Shown: positions 24,609-33,631, counted from the stretch's first letter. The stretch: DNA of 64,000 nucleotides from Muricoccus pecuniae (GCF_014199205.1 NZ_JACIJD010000003.1:283453-347452), one strand, 5' to 3'. Notes: generated by a model from the sequence alone, not told the origin. A program made the numbers and translations.

Positions 24609-25870
24609 GCATTGGTCGCAGAGAGGGTCTGGCCGCAGCGGCGGCGCTGTTCGCCGCGGCCCGCGGGGCGTTGCCGCGCGGCGCCTTCGCGCAGGGATCG
24701 ACGGCGCCCGAGGTCCGTCGCGCGGTGCTCGGCTACATCGCGCTGACGGATGCGGCGCCGCTGATCATCGCGAAGGAGAAAGGCTTCTTCGCCAAGCACG
24801 GCATGCCCGATGTCGAGGTCTCGAAGCAGGCGAGCTGGGGCGCGACGCGGGACAACCTCGTGCTCGGCGGTGGATCGGGCGGGATCGACGGCGCGCATAT
24901 CCTGACGCCCATGCCCTACCTGATGCACACCGGCCGGATCACGCAGAACAACCAGCCCGTGCCGATGGCGATCATGGCGCGGCTGAACACCAACGGCCAG
25001 GCGATCTCGGTGGCCGAGAAGCACAAGGCGCTCGGCGCGCGTCTGGACGCTGCCCCTCTTCGCCGCGCGCTCACGCCCGAGAGCAAGGTCGCCATGACCT
25101 TCCGGGGCGGCACGCACGACCTGTGGATCCGCTACTGGCTCGCCGCCGCGGGCATCGATCCCGACCGCGACCTGCAGACCATCGTGGTGCCGCCGCCGCA
25201 GATGGTGGCCAACATGAAGGTCGGCACGATGGACGCCTTCTGCGTGGGCGAGCCCTGGAACGACCAGCTCGTGAACCAGAAGCTCGGCTACAGCGCGATC
25301 GTCACGGGCGAGCTGTGGCGGGACCACCCGGAGAAGTCCTTCGCCCTGCGCGGCGACTTCGTGGCCTCGAATCCCCGCGCCGCGGAGGCCCTGACCGCCG
25401 CGGTGATCGAGGCGCAGCGCTGGTGCGACGCCGATGCCAATAAGCAGGAGATGTGCGCCATCGTCGGCCGCCGCGCCTGGTTCAACGTGCCCGTCACCGA
25501 CATCATCGACCGCAGCCGGGGCAACATCGACTACGGCGATGGCCGCAAGGTCGAGAACTCGCCCTTGCTGATGAAGTTCTGGCGCGACCACGCCTCCTAC
25601 CCCTTCCAGAGCCACGAGCGCTGGTTCCTGACGGAGGACATCCGCTGGGGCGTGCTGCCGGAAAGCACGGATACGGCGAAGCTCGTCTCCGAGGTCAACC
25701 GCGAGGGAATCTGGCGCGCCGCCGCCGAGCGCGCGGGCGTTCCGGCTTCCGAGACGCCGCGCGGCACGAGCCGCGGGCGCGAGACCTTCTTCGACGGCAA
25801 GGTCTTCGATCCCGAGGACCCCGCCGCCTATCTCGCCTCCCTCGGCATCAAGAAACCTGGCGGCTCCTGA
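24605..25870 (+). CDS. nitrate-type ABC transporter substrate-binding protein (NrtA-like)
   Basis: 421 residues with an N-terminal leader (RREGLAAAAALFAAARG, cut near AFAQG). The NrtA fold follows: YIALTDAAPLIIAKEKGFF, GGIDGAHILTPMPYLM, FRGGTHDLWIRYWLAAAG, MDAFCVGEPWNDQ, LWRDHPEKSFAL. The length is close to NrtA/CmpA. Translation starts at a GTG overlapping the stop of the NasS-like gene. The permease and ATPase (NrtB, NrtD) are not downstream, so its transporter must be encoded elsewhere or be lost. Periplasmic; nitrate or nitrite is the most likely ligand. Confidence 0.82.
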   Translation: MSIGRREGLAAAAALFAAARGALPRGAFAQGSTAPEVRRAVLGYIALTDAAPLIIAKEKGFFAKHGMPDVEVSKQASWGATRDNLVLGGGSGGIDGAHILTPMPYLMHTGRITQNNQPVPMAIMARLNTNGQAISVAEKHKALGARLDAAPLRRALTPESKVAMTFRGGTHDLWIRYWLAAAGIDPDRDLQTIVVPPPQMVANMKVGTMDAFCVGEPWNDQLVNQKLGYSAIVTGELWRDHPEKSFALRGDFVASNPRAAEALTAAVIEAQRWCDADANKQEMCAIVGRRAWFNVPVTDIIDRSRGNIDYGDGRKVENSPLLMKFWRDHASYPFQSHERWFLTEDIRWGVLPESTDTAKLVSEVNREGIWRAAAERAGVPASETPRGTSRGRETFFDGKVFDPEDPAAYLASLGIKKPGGS

Positions 25871-26014
25871 GGAGCGAGGCGACGTCGCCCTATGTTCGGG
25901 GCGCCTCGCCGGAGTTGCTGGCGGGCAGTACGGCGCCGCAAGGGCCGACGCTGGCGCTGATCAGCCATGCCTTGGTCCTGGCGTAACCCATGCCTCGGGA
26001 GGAGCCCCTGCGCG

Positions 26015-27064
26015 ATGCGGCTTGAGGAAGCGGTCCGGCCTGAAAAAACCGGGCACGGCGAGACCCGGCACGGCGAGGCGGAGACGGACGCGGCGGAGCC
26101 CGAGCACCCCTTCGCCCCCTATATCCGCACCCTCGGCCGCGGCCCCGGCCGCTCCCGCTCCCTGACGCGGGAGGAGGGGAGGGAGGCGCTGCGGATGGTG
26201 CTGGCGGGGGAGGCGGACCCGATCCAGGTCGGCGCCTTCCTCATGCTGCTGCGCTATCGCGGGGAGGATCCGGAGGAGATCACCGGGCTGGTCGAGGCCG
26301 CGCGGGAGGCGGTGGGCGCCGGCCCCGCGCCTGCCGGGCATCCCGGGGTGGATCTGGACTGGCCCTCCTACGGCTCGGGCCGCACGCGCGGGGCGCCCTG
26401 GTTCCTGCTGGCGGCACTGGCGCTCGCCCGGGCGGGGCACCGGGTGCTGATGCACGGCTCCAACGCCTTCACCTCCGGCATGCCCGTGCTGGAGGCGCTG
26501 CCGCTGCTCGGCCTCCTCCCCGCCCGCAGCCGGGCGGAGGCGCTGGAGGGGGTGGCCGCCACCGGCTTCGCCTACCTGCCGCTCCGTGCCATGTGCCCGC
26601 GGCTGGACGGGCTGCTGCACCTGCGCTCGCTTCTCGGGCTGCGCTCGCCGGTCAACACGGTGGCCCGCCTCATCAACCCCGCCGACGCGCCGGCCGGCGT
26701 GGACGGCGTGTTCCACCCTCCCTACATCGCCGTCCATCTCGGCGTGGCGGAGCGGCTGGCGCGGCCGCGCCTGCTCGTGGTGAAGGGCGGCGGGGGAGAG
26801 GCGGAGCGGGGGCCGGGCAAGCCGGTCGCGGCCCATCTCCTCGCCGGCGGGGAAGCGGAGGTGATGACCCTGCCGGCCCTCACCGAGACCCGCGCGACGA
26901 GTGCGGAACTCCTGCCCCTCTGGCGCGGCGAGGCGCGGGACCCCCATGCCGAGGGAACGGTGATCGGCACCATCGCGCTCGCCCTCCTCGCCATGGGGCG
27001 GGAGAGCGTGCCCGAGGCGGCCGACGCCGCGGCCCGCGCCCTGTGGGAGCGGCGGCACGGCTGA
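26015..27064 (+). CDS. TrpD2/YbiB-like (anthranilate phosphoribosyltransferase-fold) protein
   Basis: 349 residues of the nucleoside phosphorylase/phosphoribosyltransferase class III fold. Visible: the N-terminal helical domain (LTREEGREALRMVLAGEADPIQVGAFLMLLR), YGSGRTRGAPWFLLA in place of the TrpD glycine loop, MHGSNAFTSG, and LVVKGGGGEAERGPGKP near the C-terminal third. The substituted glycine loop points to the TrpD2/YbiB group, whose E. coli member binds nucleic acid, rather than to a tryptophan enzyme. Start at the ATG after GGGAGGAG. It is often found beside nitrate assimilation genes in alphaproteobacteria, as here. Confidence 0.75.
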   Translation: MRLEEAVRPEKTGHGETRHGEAETDAAEPEHPFAPYIRTLGRGPGRSRSLTREEGREALRMVLAGEADPIQVGAFLMLLRYRGEDPEEITGLVEAAREAVGAGPAPAGHPGVDLDWPSYGSGRTRGAPWFLLAALALARAGHRVLMHGSNAFTSGMPVLEALPLLGLLPARSRAEALEGVAATGFAYLPLRAMCPRLDGLLHLRSLLGLRSPVNTVARLINPADAPAGVDGVFHPPYIAVHLGVAERLARPRLLVVKGGGGEAERGPGKPVAAHLLAGGEAEVMTLPALTETRATSAELLPLWRGEARDPHAEGTVIGTIALALLAMGRESVPEAADAAARALWERRHG

Positions 27065-27140
27065 GGCCGGGACTCGCCTCCCCCGGCTGGCTAAGGCCGG
27101 GGCTTGCCCCCGTTTGGTGAAGGCCGGGGCTTGCCCCGGC
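27064..27140. repeat. three short GGCCGGG-CTTGCC hairpin-like repeats
   Basis: Three related copies about 27-29 nt apart: the first imperfect (27065), then AGGCCGGGGCTTGCCCC at about 27094, then a copy at 27121 with a perfect stem (GCCGGGGC / GCCCCGGC, 27123-27140). They lie between the YbiB-like gene and ttuC. They may act as a terminator or be a short intergenic repeat family. Confidence 0.55.
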
Positions 27141-27187
27141 GCGGCATCGGGGGCAGGACCGGGGGCGGAGAGACGGAAGGGAACGTC

Positions 27188-28258
27188 ATGGCTCGCAGGC
27201 ACCGGATCGCGGTCATCCCCGGCGACGGGATCGGCAAGGAGACGACGCCCGAGGGCCTGCGCGTGCTCGACGCCGCCGCGCGCCGCTTCGGCTTCGAGCT
27301 GGAGCTGACGCATCTCGACTGGTCCTGCGAGACCTATGCGCGCACGGGCAAGATGATGCCGGACGACGGGCTGGAGAGGCTCCGCGCCCATGACAGCGTC
27401 TTCCTCGGCGCGGTCGGCTGGCCGGGCGTGCCCGACAACGTCTCCCTCTGGGGCCTGCTGATCCCCATGCGGCGGGACTTCGACCAGTACATCTCCCTCC
27501 GCCCCTGCCGCCTGATGCCGGGCGTTCGGAGCCCGCTCGCGAATCGCGGGCCGGAGGACATCGACTTCGTCGTGGTGCGCGAGAACACGGAGGGCGAGTA
27601 CTCCTCCTCCGGCGGGCGCATGTTCCGCGGCACGGCGCGGGAGTTCGTGACGCAGGAGAGCGTCTTCACCCGCCAGGGCTGCGACCGCGTGATGAAATAC
27701 GCCTTCGAGCTGGCCATGAAGCGGCCGCGGAAGAAGCTGACCTCCGCCACCAAGTCCAACGGCATCACCTTCACCATGCCCTTCTGGGACGAGCGCTTCG
27801 CGGAGATGGCGAAAGGCTACCCGGAGATCAGCACGGACCAGTTCCACATCGACATTCTCTGCGCGCATTTCGTGCAGCACCCCGACTGGTTCGACGTGGT
27901 GGTCGCGTCCAACCTCTTCGGCGACATCCTGAGCGATCTCGGCCCGGCGGTGGCGGGCTCCATCGGCATCGCGCCGAGCGCCAACATCAATCCCGAGCGC
28001 GAGCACCCCTCGATGTTCGAGCCCGTCCATGGCAGCGCGCCCGACATCGCGGGCAAGGGGATCGCGAACCCCATCGCCCAGATCTGGTCCGGCGCGCTGA
28101 TGCTGGAGCATCTGGGCGAGGCGGAGGCCGCAGCCGCCGTGACGGGCGCGATCGAGTCCCTGCTGGCCGAGGGCGGGCCGCGCACGCGCGACCTCGGCGG
28201 CAATGCGGGCACGGCCGATGTGGGCAAGGCGCTGGCCGAGGTCGTCGCGCGGGGTTGA
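27188..28258 (+). CDS. ttuC: tartrate dehydrogenase/decarboxylase family
   Basis: 356 residues of the isocitrate/isopropylmalate dehydrogenase family. Visible motifs: IAVIPGDGIGKETTPEGL at the N-terminus, FLGAVGWPGVPD, the substrate Arg region YISLRPCRLMPGV, VVRENTEGEYSSSGG, ATKSNGITFTMPFWDE, SNLFGDILSDLGPA with metal-binding Asps, and EPVHGSAPDIAGKG. The GWPGVPDN and MPGVRSPL segments fit tartrate dehydrogenase rather than LeuB. It oxidises tartrate or D-malate with NAD and Mn2+. Start ATG follows GGAAGGGAA. A strong terminator lies after the stop. Confidence 0.85.
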   Translation: MARRHRIAVIPGDGIGKETTPEGLRVLDAAARRFGFELELTHLDWSCETYARTGKMMPDDGLERLRAHDSVFLGAVGWPGVPDNVSLWGLLIPMRRDFDQYISLRPCRLMPGVRSPLANRGPEDIDFVVVRENTEGEYSSSGGRMFRGTAREFVTQESVFTRQGCDRVMKYAFELAMKRPRKKLTSATKSNGITFTMPFWDERFAEMAKGYPEISTDQFHIDILCAHFVQHPDWFDVVVASNLFGDILSDLGPAVAGSIGIAPSANINPEREHPSMFEPVHGSAPDIAGKGIANPIAQIWSGALMLEHLGEAEAAAAVTGAIESLLAEGGPRTRDLGGNAGTADVGKALAEVVARG

Positions 28259-28285
28259 ACCCCGCCTTCCCGCGTCGCCACAACC

Positions 28286-28322
28286 ATTGAGCCGCTCGAT
28301 CCTTCTCATCGAGTGGCTCGAT
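28286..28322. terminator. terminator hairpin after ttuC
   Basis: A 12-bp core stem (28289-28300 with 28308-28319, one G-T pair) that extends to 15 bp with another wobble, around the loop CCTTCTC. It stands about 30 nt after the ttuC stop and just before the next promoter. Confidence 0.7.
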
Positions 28323-28323
28323 T

Positions 28324-28357
28324 GACACTTGAACACCCGTTCAGGTGTCGGTATAAA
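28324..28357 (+). promoter_or_regulatory. promoter overlapped by a palindromic operator
   Basis: GACACTTGAAC (28324-28334), ACCC spacer, GTTCAGGTGTC (28339-28349): an 11-bp inverted repeat with one mismatch. The -35 TTGAAC (28329-28334) lies in its left arm and a TATAAA -10 follows at 28352-28357, exactly 17 nt later. A repressor bound to the palindrome would cover the -35 and spacer. Operators of this TTGAAC-N4-GTTCA type are common for TetR-family regulators (family knowledge). No regulator gene is adjacent. Confidence 0.65.
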
Positions 28358-28419
28358 TCGCCTGGGTATTGCGAGTTATTCTCAACAACATCGCAATACG
28401 AAAACGGGGTCTGGATCGG

Positions 28420-28659
28420 ATGGGGCACGACTACAGCTACATCGCCCGCAACTGCGAGCGCGCCGTGGTGACCGCCTATCGCGAACTGCGGGACGTGGGC
28501 ACGAACGACTACAGCGCCTTCGGGGCCTGCACGTCGCTCTACCGCATTCACCACCCCGAGGCGTCGGTGGCGGAGGCGCGGCGCCTCGTCGCCGAGTGGA
28601 TCGACCACCACGTCGTGCGCGCCGAGACCGGCCCGACCGTGGGCTGCGACTGCGACTGA
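28420..28659 (+). CDS. small protein of unknown function (79 aa)
   Basis: 79 residues from ATG 28420. It opens with HDYSYIARNCERAVV and contains TNDYSAFGACTSLYRIHHPE, EARRLVAEWIDHHV, and ends TVGCDCD. Four cysteines and several histidines suggest metal binding, but no known motif fits. No clear ribosome site precedes it, and an in-frame upstream ATG at 28369 would lie right after the predicted promoter start. The gene sits 20 nt before the SMR exporter and should share its transcript. Unrecognised. Confidence 0.55.
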   Translation: MGHDYSYIARNCERAVVTAYRELRDVGTNDYSAFGACTSLYRIHHPEASVAEARRLVAEWIDHHVVRAETGPTVGCDCD

Positions 28660-28678
28660 CGCCGCTGGCCATCGGCCG

Positions 28679-28999
28679 ATGGCCTGGTTCCTCCTCATCC
28701 TCGCCGGCTTGCTGGAGGTCGTCTGGGCCTTCGGCATGAAGGCCTCCGCTGGCTTTACCCGCCCGGGATGGAGCGCGCTGACGCTGGTCGCCATGGCGGC
28801 GAGCGTCGGCCTCCTGGCCCTCGCCATGCGCAGCCTGCCCCTCGGCACGGCCTATGCGATCTGGACCGGCATCGGCGCGCTCGGCGCCTTCCTCGTCGGC
28901 ATCGCCGTGCTGGGGGAGGCGGCGACCCCGCTCCGCCTGGGCAGCGCGGCCCTCATCCTCGCCGGGCTGGTCGGGCTGAAGCTCGCCTCCGGGGAGTAG
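28679..28999 (+). CDS. SMR-family exporter, SugE/Gdx-like
   Basis: 106 residues with four transmembrane helices, the small multidrug resistance layout. The essential Glu is E13 in ILAGLLEVVWAFGMK; GFTRPGW and TAYAIWTGIGALGAF are typical of the SugE/Gdx branch, whose characterised members export guanidinium or quaternary ammonium compounds. Inner membrane, dual-topology dimer expected. No guanidine riboswitch is visible upstream. Likely co-transcribed with the small gene at 28420. It converges with ramB with a one-nucleotide gap. Confidence 0.85.
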   Translation: MAWFLLILAGLLEVVWAFGMKASAGFTRPGWSALTLVAMAASVGLLALAMRSLPLGTAYAIWTGIGALGAFLVGIAVLGEAATPLRLGSAALILAGLVGLKLASGE

Positions 29000-29000
29000 G

Positions 29001-30401
29001 TCAGGCCTTCGCCGGGGCGAAGCGGTAGGGCGCCCCTGCCTGGGCGGGGTCGAGCACCAGCCGGTGCTCCAGCGGCGGGAAGGCGCGGGAGCGGCAGTCC
29101 GGCCGGTCGCAGAGCCGGCAGGACAGGCCGATGCCGACGCGGGCCAAGACGAGATCCAGCCCGTCGGCGTAGCAGACCTCCGAGGCCCGCCCGAGCTCGC
29201 AGCCCATGGCGATGACGTGCACCGGCGCCGGCTCGCCCCATCGCGTCGCCGGGTGCTCCACCGTGCGCGCGAAGCAGAGGAAGGCGGCGCCGTCCGGCAG
29301 CTCGGCCACCTGCACGGCGATGCGGCCGGGGGTGGCGAAGGCCGCGTGCGGGATCCAGCGCGGGCAGGAGCCGCCGCCGCGCGCGAAGGGGAAGCCCGCC
29401 GCCGAGAAGCGCTTGGAGACGTTCCCCGCGGGGTCCACGCGCAGGAAGAAGAAGGGCACGCCCCGCGCGCCCTCCCGCTGCATGGTGGAGAGGCGGTGGC
29501 AGGCCTGCTCGAAGGAGGAGGCGAAGCGCGCGGCCAGCGCCGGCACGTCGTGCCGCAGCGCCCGCGCCGCGGCGAGGAAGGGCGCGTAGGGCATCATCAC
29601 CGCCGCGGCGACGTAGTTCAGCATCCCGATCCGCAGCATCGAGCCCGCCTCGTCGGTGGAGGGGCCGATCACCGCGATCACGCGCTCCACCGCCTCCCGC
29701 GCCTCCAGCAGGGCGAGGGTGAAGGCGAGGTGGAAGGTCCGGCTCTCCCGCGGCAGGGTCTCGCTGATGGCGAGCTGGGCGCCCGCGGCGTCGTAGCGGC
29801 GCATCGCCGCGCCGGGCAGCACGCCGATGGTGACGGTCAGCCCGTGATGCGCGCGCAGCCGCTGCACGAGCGCGTGGTCCAGCACATGGGGGGAGGGCTC
29901 GTCCAGCGCCGAGCGGAGCGACTCCGCGGCTTCCTCCAGGGCGGGGAAGTGGTTGCCGGCGTCGTGGAAGGCGTCCCGTGCCTCCTCCCCGGGCAGGCGC
30001 AGCAGGCGGCCGGAGGGGAGGGACAGCCCCGAGGACTCCTCGCGCGCCACGCGCCAGGCGCGCCAGAGGGCGAGCACCGCGCGCGCCGCGTCCGGCGCAG
30101 TGGAGGCGAGGGCGGCGGCCTGCTCCTCCGGCACGGATTCGGCGCCCAGCAGGGGGTCGCGGAACACCTCGCGCAGCCCGGCCTCCAGCCGTCCCTCCGC
30201 CTGGCCGGAGAGAAGGGCGAGGTCCACCTCCAGCGCGTCGGCCAGCTTGAAGACGAGGCTGGCGGTCACGGCCCGCTGGTCCGCCTCGATGAGGTTCATG
30301 TAGCTGCCGGAAATGCCCAGCCGGGAGGCGAGGGCGGCCTGGGTGAGCCCCCGTTCCTGCCGGAGGCGCCGGACGACCCGGCCGATCATGGGACGCGCCA
30401 T
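29001..30401 (-). CDS. short-chain fatty acid / glyoxylate regulator, RamB/ScfR family
   Basis: 466 residues: an N-terminal Xre helix-turn-helix ([36 protein letters not shown]), an IrrE-like middle domain, and a C-terminal DUF2083 domain with a cysteine cluster ([12 protein letters not shown]). This is the RamB/ScfR architecture, known to control acetate metabolism and isocitrate lyase. It is divergent from aceA at a distance of about 130 nt, which supports direct control of aceA and itself. Start taken at MARPMIGR; upstream in-frame codons would run into the shared promoter. Confidence 0.85.
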   Translation of the reverse strand: MARPMIGRVVRRLRQERGLTQAALASRLGISGSYMNLIEADQRAVTASLVFKLADALEVDLALLSGQAEGRLEAGLREVFRDPLLGAESVPEEQAAALASTAPDAARAVLALWRAWRVAREESSGLSLPSGRLLRLPGEEARDAFHDAGNHFPALEEAAESLRSALDEPSPHVLDHALVQRLRAHHGLTVTIGVLPGAAMRRYDAAGAQLAISETLPRESRTFHLAFTLALLEAREAVERVIAVIGPSTDEAGSMLRIGMLNYVAAAVMMPYAPFLAAARALRHDVPALAARFASSFEQACHRLSTMQREGARGVPFFFLRVDPAGNVSKRFSAAGFPFARGGGSCPRWIPHAAFATPGRIAVQVAELPDGAAFLCFARTVEHPATRWGEPAPVHVIAMGCELGRASEVCYADGLDLVLARVGIGLSCRLCDRPDCRSRAFPPLEHRLVLDPAQAGAPYRFAPAKA

Positions 30402-30532
30402 GTTCACAGCCTTTACGGATTTTCGCCGGGACGGGTGAAGGGCTTCACCGGTTTGCGACGCTGTACTGCAGAAACAGCCTCGCTTTCGCGTTGGAAATGT
30501 CAATCCTTCACTCATTGCAGAGGATCAAGAGG
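30402..30532. promoter_or_regulatory. shared regulatory region between ramB-like gene and aceA
   Basis: 131 nt holding both divergent promoters. A candidate operator is the imperfect palindrome CTGTACTGCAGAAACAG centred on CTGCAG (about 30462-30478), placed midway. GGTGAAGGGCTTCACC (about 30436-30451) is a second near-perfect inverted repeat. Either could be the RamB-type binding site; the sequence alone does not decide. Confidence 0.45.
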
Positions 30533-31870
30533 ATGACGATGAAGACCTCCCCCACCCCGGCCTACTCCCCCGACGGCTCCGGCAGCGGCATCCCCGCCAG
30601 CCCCGGCCGCTTCGACGGTATCCGCCGTGACTACACGCCGGAGGACGTGGCGCGCCTCGCCGGCTCCTTCCGGGTGCAGCACACCCTGGCCGACATGGGC
30701 GCGCGGCGCCTGTGGCAGCTCCTGCAATCCGAGCCCTATGTGAACACGCTCGGCGCACTCACCGGCATGCAGGCGCTGCAGCAGGTGAAGGCGGGGCTGA
30801 AGGCGATCTACCTCTCCGGCTGGCAGGTCGCGGCCGACGCGAACAGCGCCTCCACCATGTATCCCGACCAGTCGCTCTATCCCGTGGACAGCGTGCCCAC
30901 CGTGATCAAGCGCATCAACAACGCCCTGCGCCGCGCGGACCAGATCGCGGTGCAGGAGGGCAAGGGCGACGACACGCACTACATGGCGCCCATCGTCGCC
31001 GATGCCGAGGCCGGCTTCGGCGGCCCGCTCAATGCCTATGAGCTGATGCGCGCCATGATCGAGGCGGGCGCGGGCGGCGTGCACTTCGAGGACCAGCTGG
31101 CGTCGGAGAAGAAGTGCGGCCATCTCGGCGGCAAGGTGCTCGTGCCGATGCAGCAGCACATCCGCACGCTGAACGCCGCCCGCCTGGCCGCCGATGTGGA
31201 GGGCGTGCCGACTGTCCTGCTCTGCCGCACCGATGCCGAGAGCGCGCAGCTCCTGACCAGCGACGTGGACGAGCGCGACCGCCCCTTCATCACGGACGAG
31301 CGCACGCCCGAGGGCTTCTTCCGCATCAAGCCCGGCGTCGGCAAGAAGTACGCGATCGCCCGCGGCTTGGCCTATGCCCCGTATTCCGACCTGCTGTGGT
31401 GGGAGACCTCGGACCCCGATCTGCAGGACGCGCGCGACTTCGCGGAGGCCATCCACCGCGAGTTCCCGGGCAAGATGCTCGCCTACAACTGCAGCCCGTC
31501 CTTCAACTGGCAGCGCAAGATGGGCGTCGAGGCCGCCACGAAGTTCCAGCGCGAGCTGGGCGCCATGGGCTACAAGTTCCAGTTCGTGACGCTGGCCGGC
31601 TTCCACAGCCTGAACCTGTCCATGTTCAAGCTGGCCCATGGTTACAAGGACCGCGGCATGGGCGCCTATTCGGAGCTGCAGCAGGCCGAGTTCGCGGCCG
31701 AGGCCGAGGGCTTCACCGCCGTGCGCCACCAGCGCGAGGTGGGCGTGGGCTACTTCGATGCGGTGGCCACCGCGGCGAGCGGCGGCCAGTCCAGCACCAC
31801 GGCGCTGGCGACCAGCACCGAGGCCGCGCAGTTCCACGACGACCACGGCGCGCCGGCCCTGGCTAAGTAG
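30533..31870 (+). CDS. aceA: isocitrate lyase
   Basis: About 445 residues. Cleaves isocitrate to glyoxylate and succinate, first step of the glyoxylate bypass. The signature loop [15 protein letters not shown] contains the catalytic Cys; also visible are [43 protein letters not shown], and YNCSPSFNW. Two starts are plausible: ATG 30533 with AGGA eight nt upstream, or ATG 30539 with AAGAGG six nt upstream. Faces the RamB-type regulator, so induction on acetate or fatty acids is expected. Malate synthase is not in the window. A strong terminator follows. Confidence 0.95.
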   Translation: MTMKTSPTPAYSPDGSGSGIPASPGRFDGIRRDYTPEDVARLAGSFRVQHTLADMGARRLWQLLQSEPYVNTLGALTGMQALQQVKAGLKAIYLSGWQVAADANSASTMYPDQSLYPVDSVPTVIKRINNALRRADQIAVQEGKGDDTHYMAPIVADAEAGFGGPLNAYELMRAMIEAGAGGVHFEDQLASEKKCGHLGGKVLVPMQQHIRTLNAARLAADVEGVPTVLLCRTDAESAQLLTSDVDERDRPFITDERTPEGFFRIKPGVGKKYAIARGLAYAPYSDLLWWETSDPDLQDARDFAEAIHREFPGKMLAYNCSPSFNWQRKMGVEAATKFQRELGAMGYKFQFVTLAGFHSLNLSMFKLAHGYKDRGMGAYSELQQAEFAAEAEGFTAVRHQREVGVGYFDAVATAASGGQSSTTALATSTEAAQFHDDHGAPALAK

Positions 31871-31876
31871 CGCAGG

Positions 31877-31909
31877 CGATGCCGCGGGGTGAGGAGCCCC
31901 GCGGCATCG
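31877..31909. terminator. terminator hairpin between aceA and the convergent binding-protein gene
   Basis: Perfect 13-bp stem (CGATGCCGCGGGG / CCCCGCGGCATCG) with a seven-base loop seven nt after the aceA stop. It serves both convergent genes. Confidence 0.8.
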
Positions 31910-31922
31910 TCGCTTCCGGAAG

Positions 31923-33503
31923 CTACTTCTTCTCCATGTTCCAGAAGAACTGCACGGGGGAGAGCACCATTCCCGTCAGGTTCTTCCGGTAGGCCATGGG
32001 CTGCTCCACCTTGCCCGCGGGGGCGTAGGGCACGGTCTCGAAGGCGCGGCGCTCGATCCGGGCGGCCAGCGCCTTCTGCGCATTGAGGTCGTCGCTCGCG
32101 ATCCACTGGTCGCGGAGCGTCTCGATTTCGGGGTCATCGGGCCAGCCGAACCAGGCGGCCGGGCCGTTCGCGCGGATCAGCGGGTGCAGCGCGGGGTTCA
32201 GCACATCGGCCCCCGACCACAGCGTGTGGAAGACGGACCAGCCCCCCGCATCCGGCGCGCCACGGTTGGCGCGGCGGCCGATGAAGCTCGCCCAGTCCGT
32301 GGAGACCAGCTCCACGTTCATGCCGAGGTTCTTCAGCAGCTGCTGCGTCACGAGGGACTGGTTGTAGGCGATGGGCTGGTCGGCGGGGGCGAGGAGCACG
32401 ACCTTCTCGTCCTTGTAGCCGGCCTCCCGCAGCATGGCCTTCGCGCGGTTGATGTCCGCGCGCATCGCCTCCGCCCCGCCCGCGCCGGTGGACATGGGCG
32501 AGCCCGGGGTGAAGTAGGTCTTGGCCTCCTGGTAGTAGTCGGGGCTGCCGACCACCGCCTGCATGTAGTCCTCCTGCTTCATGGCCATCATCACGGCCTG
32601 CCGGACCTTCGTGTTGTTGAAGGGCGGCTGCAGGTGGTTGAAGCGCATCAGCAGGATGAGGCCGAGCGGCACGTTCTGGATCGTGACGTTGCGGTCCCGC
32701 TTCAGCACGGGCAGCAGGTCCACCGGCGGCTGCTCGTACCAGTCCACCTCGCCCTGCAGCAGCGCGCCGACGGCGGCGGAGGGCTCGGTGAGGCCGACCC
32801 ATTCGATGCGGTCGATCTTCGCGACCTTCCCGCCCGCGGCCCAGGAGGGCGCCTCCTCGCGCGGCCTGTAGCCGGCGAAGCGCTCGTAGATCGCGTTCTG
32901 CCCGGGCACCCACTGCGTCGTCTGGAAGCGCCAGGGGCCGGAGCCGACCGCCTCGGTGATGTTGCGCGTCGGCTCTGTCATCGCCACGCGCTCGGGCATG
33001 ATGAAGGGCACGTTGGAGGAGAGCTTGCCCAGCGCCGCCGTGATCTGCGGGAAGGGCCGCTTCAGCCGGATGGCGAAGGTCCGGGCATCCACCACGTCGT
33101 AGCCCTCGACGGCGGTGGCGAAGGTCTGGCCGAAGGCGTCGCGCGCGGACCAGCGGCGGATGGAGGCGATGCAGTCCTGCGCGCGAACGGGCGTGTTGTC
33201 GTGGAACATCAGCCCGTCGCGGAGCTGGAAGGTCCATTTCAGCCCGTCCGGCGCGCCTTCCCAGTGCTGCACCATCTGCGGGCGGATCTGGAAGGTCTCA
33301 TCCGTCGCGAAGAGCGTGTCGTAGATGAGGTAGCCGTGGTTCCGGATGACGTAGCTCGTCGCCACGATCGGATCGAGCGAGGGCAGCGGCGTGGAGGGGA
33401 TGAAGCGCAGCGGCGCGGCGGATTGCGCGCGGGCCGGCCCGATATAGGGCATTCCAGCGAGGGCTGCGCTCCCGGCGAGGAAGTGGCGGCGTGTGGGGCT
33501 CAT
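31923..33503 (-). CDS. ABC transporter substrate-binding protein, peptide/nickel (DppA) family
   Basis: 526 residues with a Tat leader (SPTRRHFLAGSA, cut after ARAQ) and the family 5 extracellular solute-binding fold: LRFIPSTPLPSLDPI, ASYVIRNHGYLIYDTLFA, WTFQLRDGLMFHDNTPV, NHLQPPFNNTKVRQAVMMAM, GGWSVFHTLW. Periplasmic. It is the third gene of a minus-strand set led by a racemase and a DapA-like lyase. No permease is in the window. The ligand could be a peptide or an amino-acid derivative linked to those enzymes (inference). Confidence 0.85.
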   Translation of the reverse strand: MSPTRRHFLAGSAALAGMPYIGPARAQSAAPLRFIPSTPLPSLDPIVATSYVIRNHGYLIYDTLFATDETFQIRPQMVQHWEGAPDGLKWTFQLRDGLMFHDNTPVRAQDCIASIRRWSARDAFGQTFATAVEGYDVVDARTFAIRLKRPFPQITAALGKLSSNVPFIMPERVAMTEPTRNITEAVGSGPWRFQTTQWVPGQNAIYERFAGYRPREEAPSWAAGGKVAKIDRIEWVGLTEPSAAVGALLQGEVDWYEQPPVDLLPVLKRDRNVTIQNVPLGLILLMRFNHLQPPFNNTKVRQAVMMAMKQEDYMQAVVGSPDYYQEAKTYFTPGSPMSTGAGGAEAMRADINRAKAMLREAGYKDEKVVLLAPADQPIAYNQSLVTQQLLKNLGMNVELVSTDWASFIGRRANRGAPDAGGWSVFHTLWSGADVLNPALHPLIRANGPAAWFGWPDDPEIETLRDQWIASDDLNAQKALAARIERRAFETVPYAPAGKVEQPMAYRKNLTGMVLSPVQFFWNMEKK

Positions 33504-33631
33504 CGGTCGATCCTCTGTCGCGTTGGATGCCGTGCGTCTGGGTGGCGCCCCCAGCCCGTCGTTTTTCGGCCCGTGGTTGATCGGCTTGAGGAAGCGGCCC
33601 GCGGGGCCGCCCCCGTCATCGCTGCGGTCGG

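Noticed and set aside
27064..27140. CRISPR-like array
   Set aside because: Units are not separated by unique spacers of constant length and there are no cas genes; no CRISPR array is visible anywhere in the window.
28660..28678. Guanidine riboswitch before the SugE/Gdx-like gene
   Set aside because: Only 19 nt separate it from the upstream gene, and the 5' leader at 28364-28419 is too short and lacks the conserved guanidine motifs.
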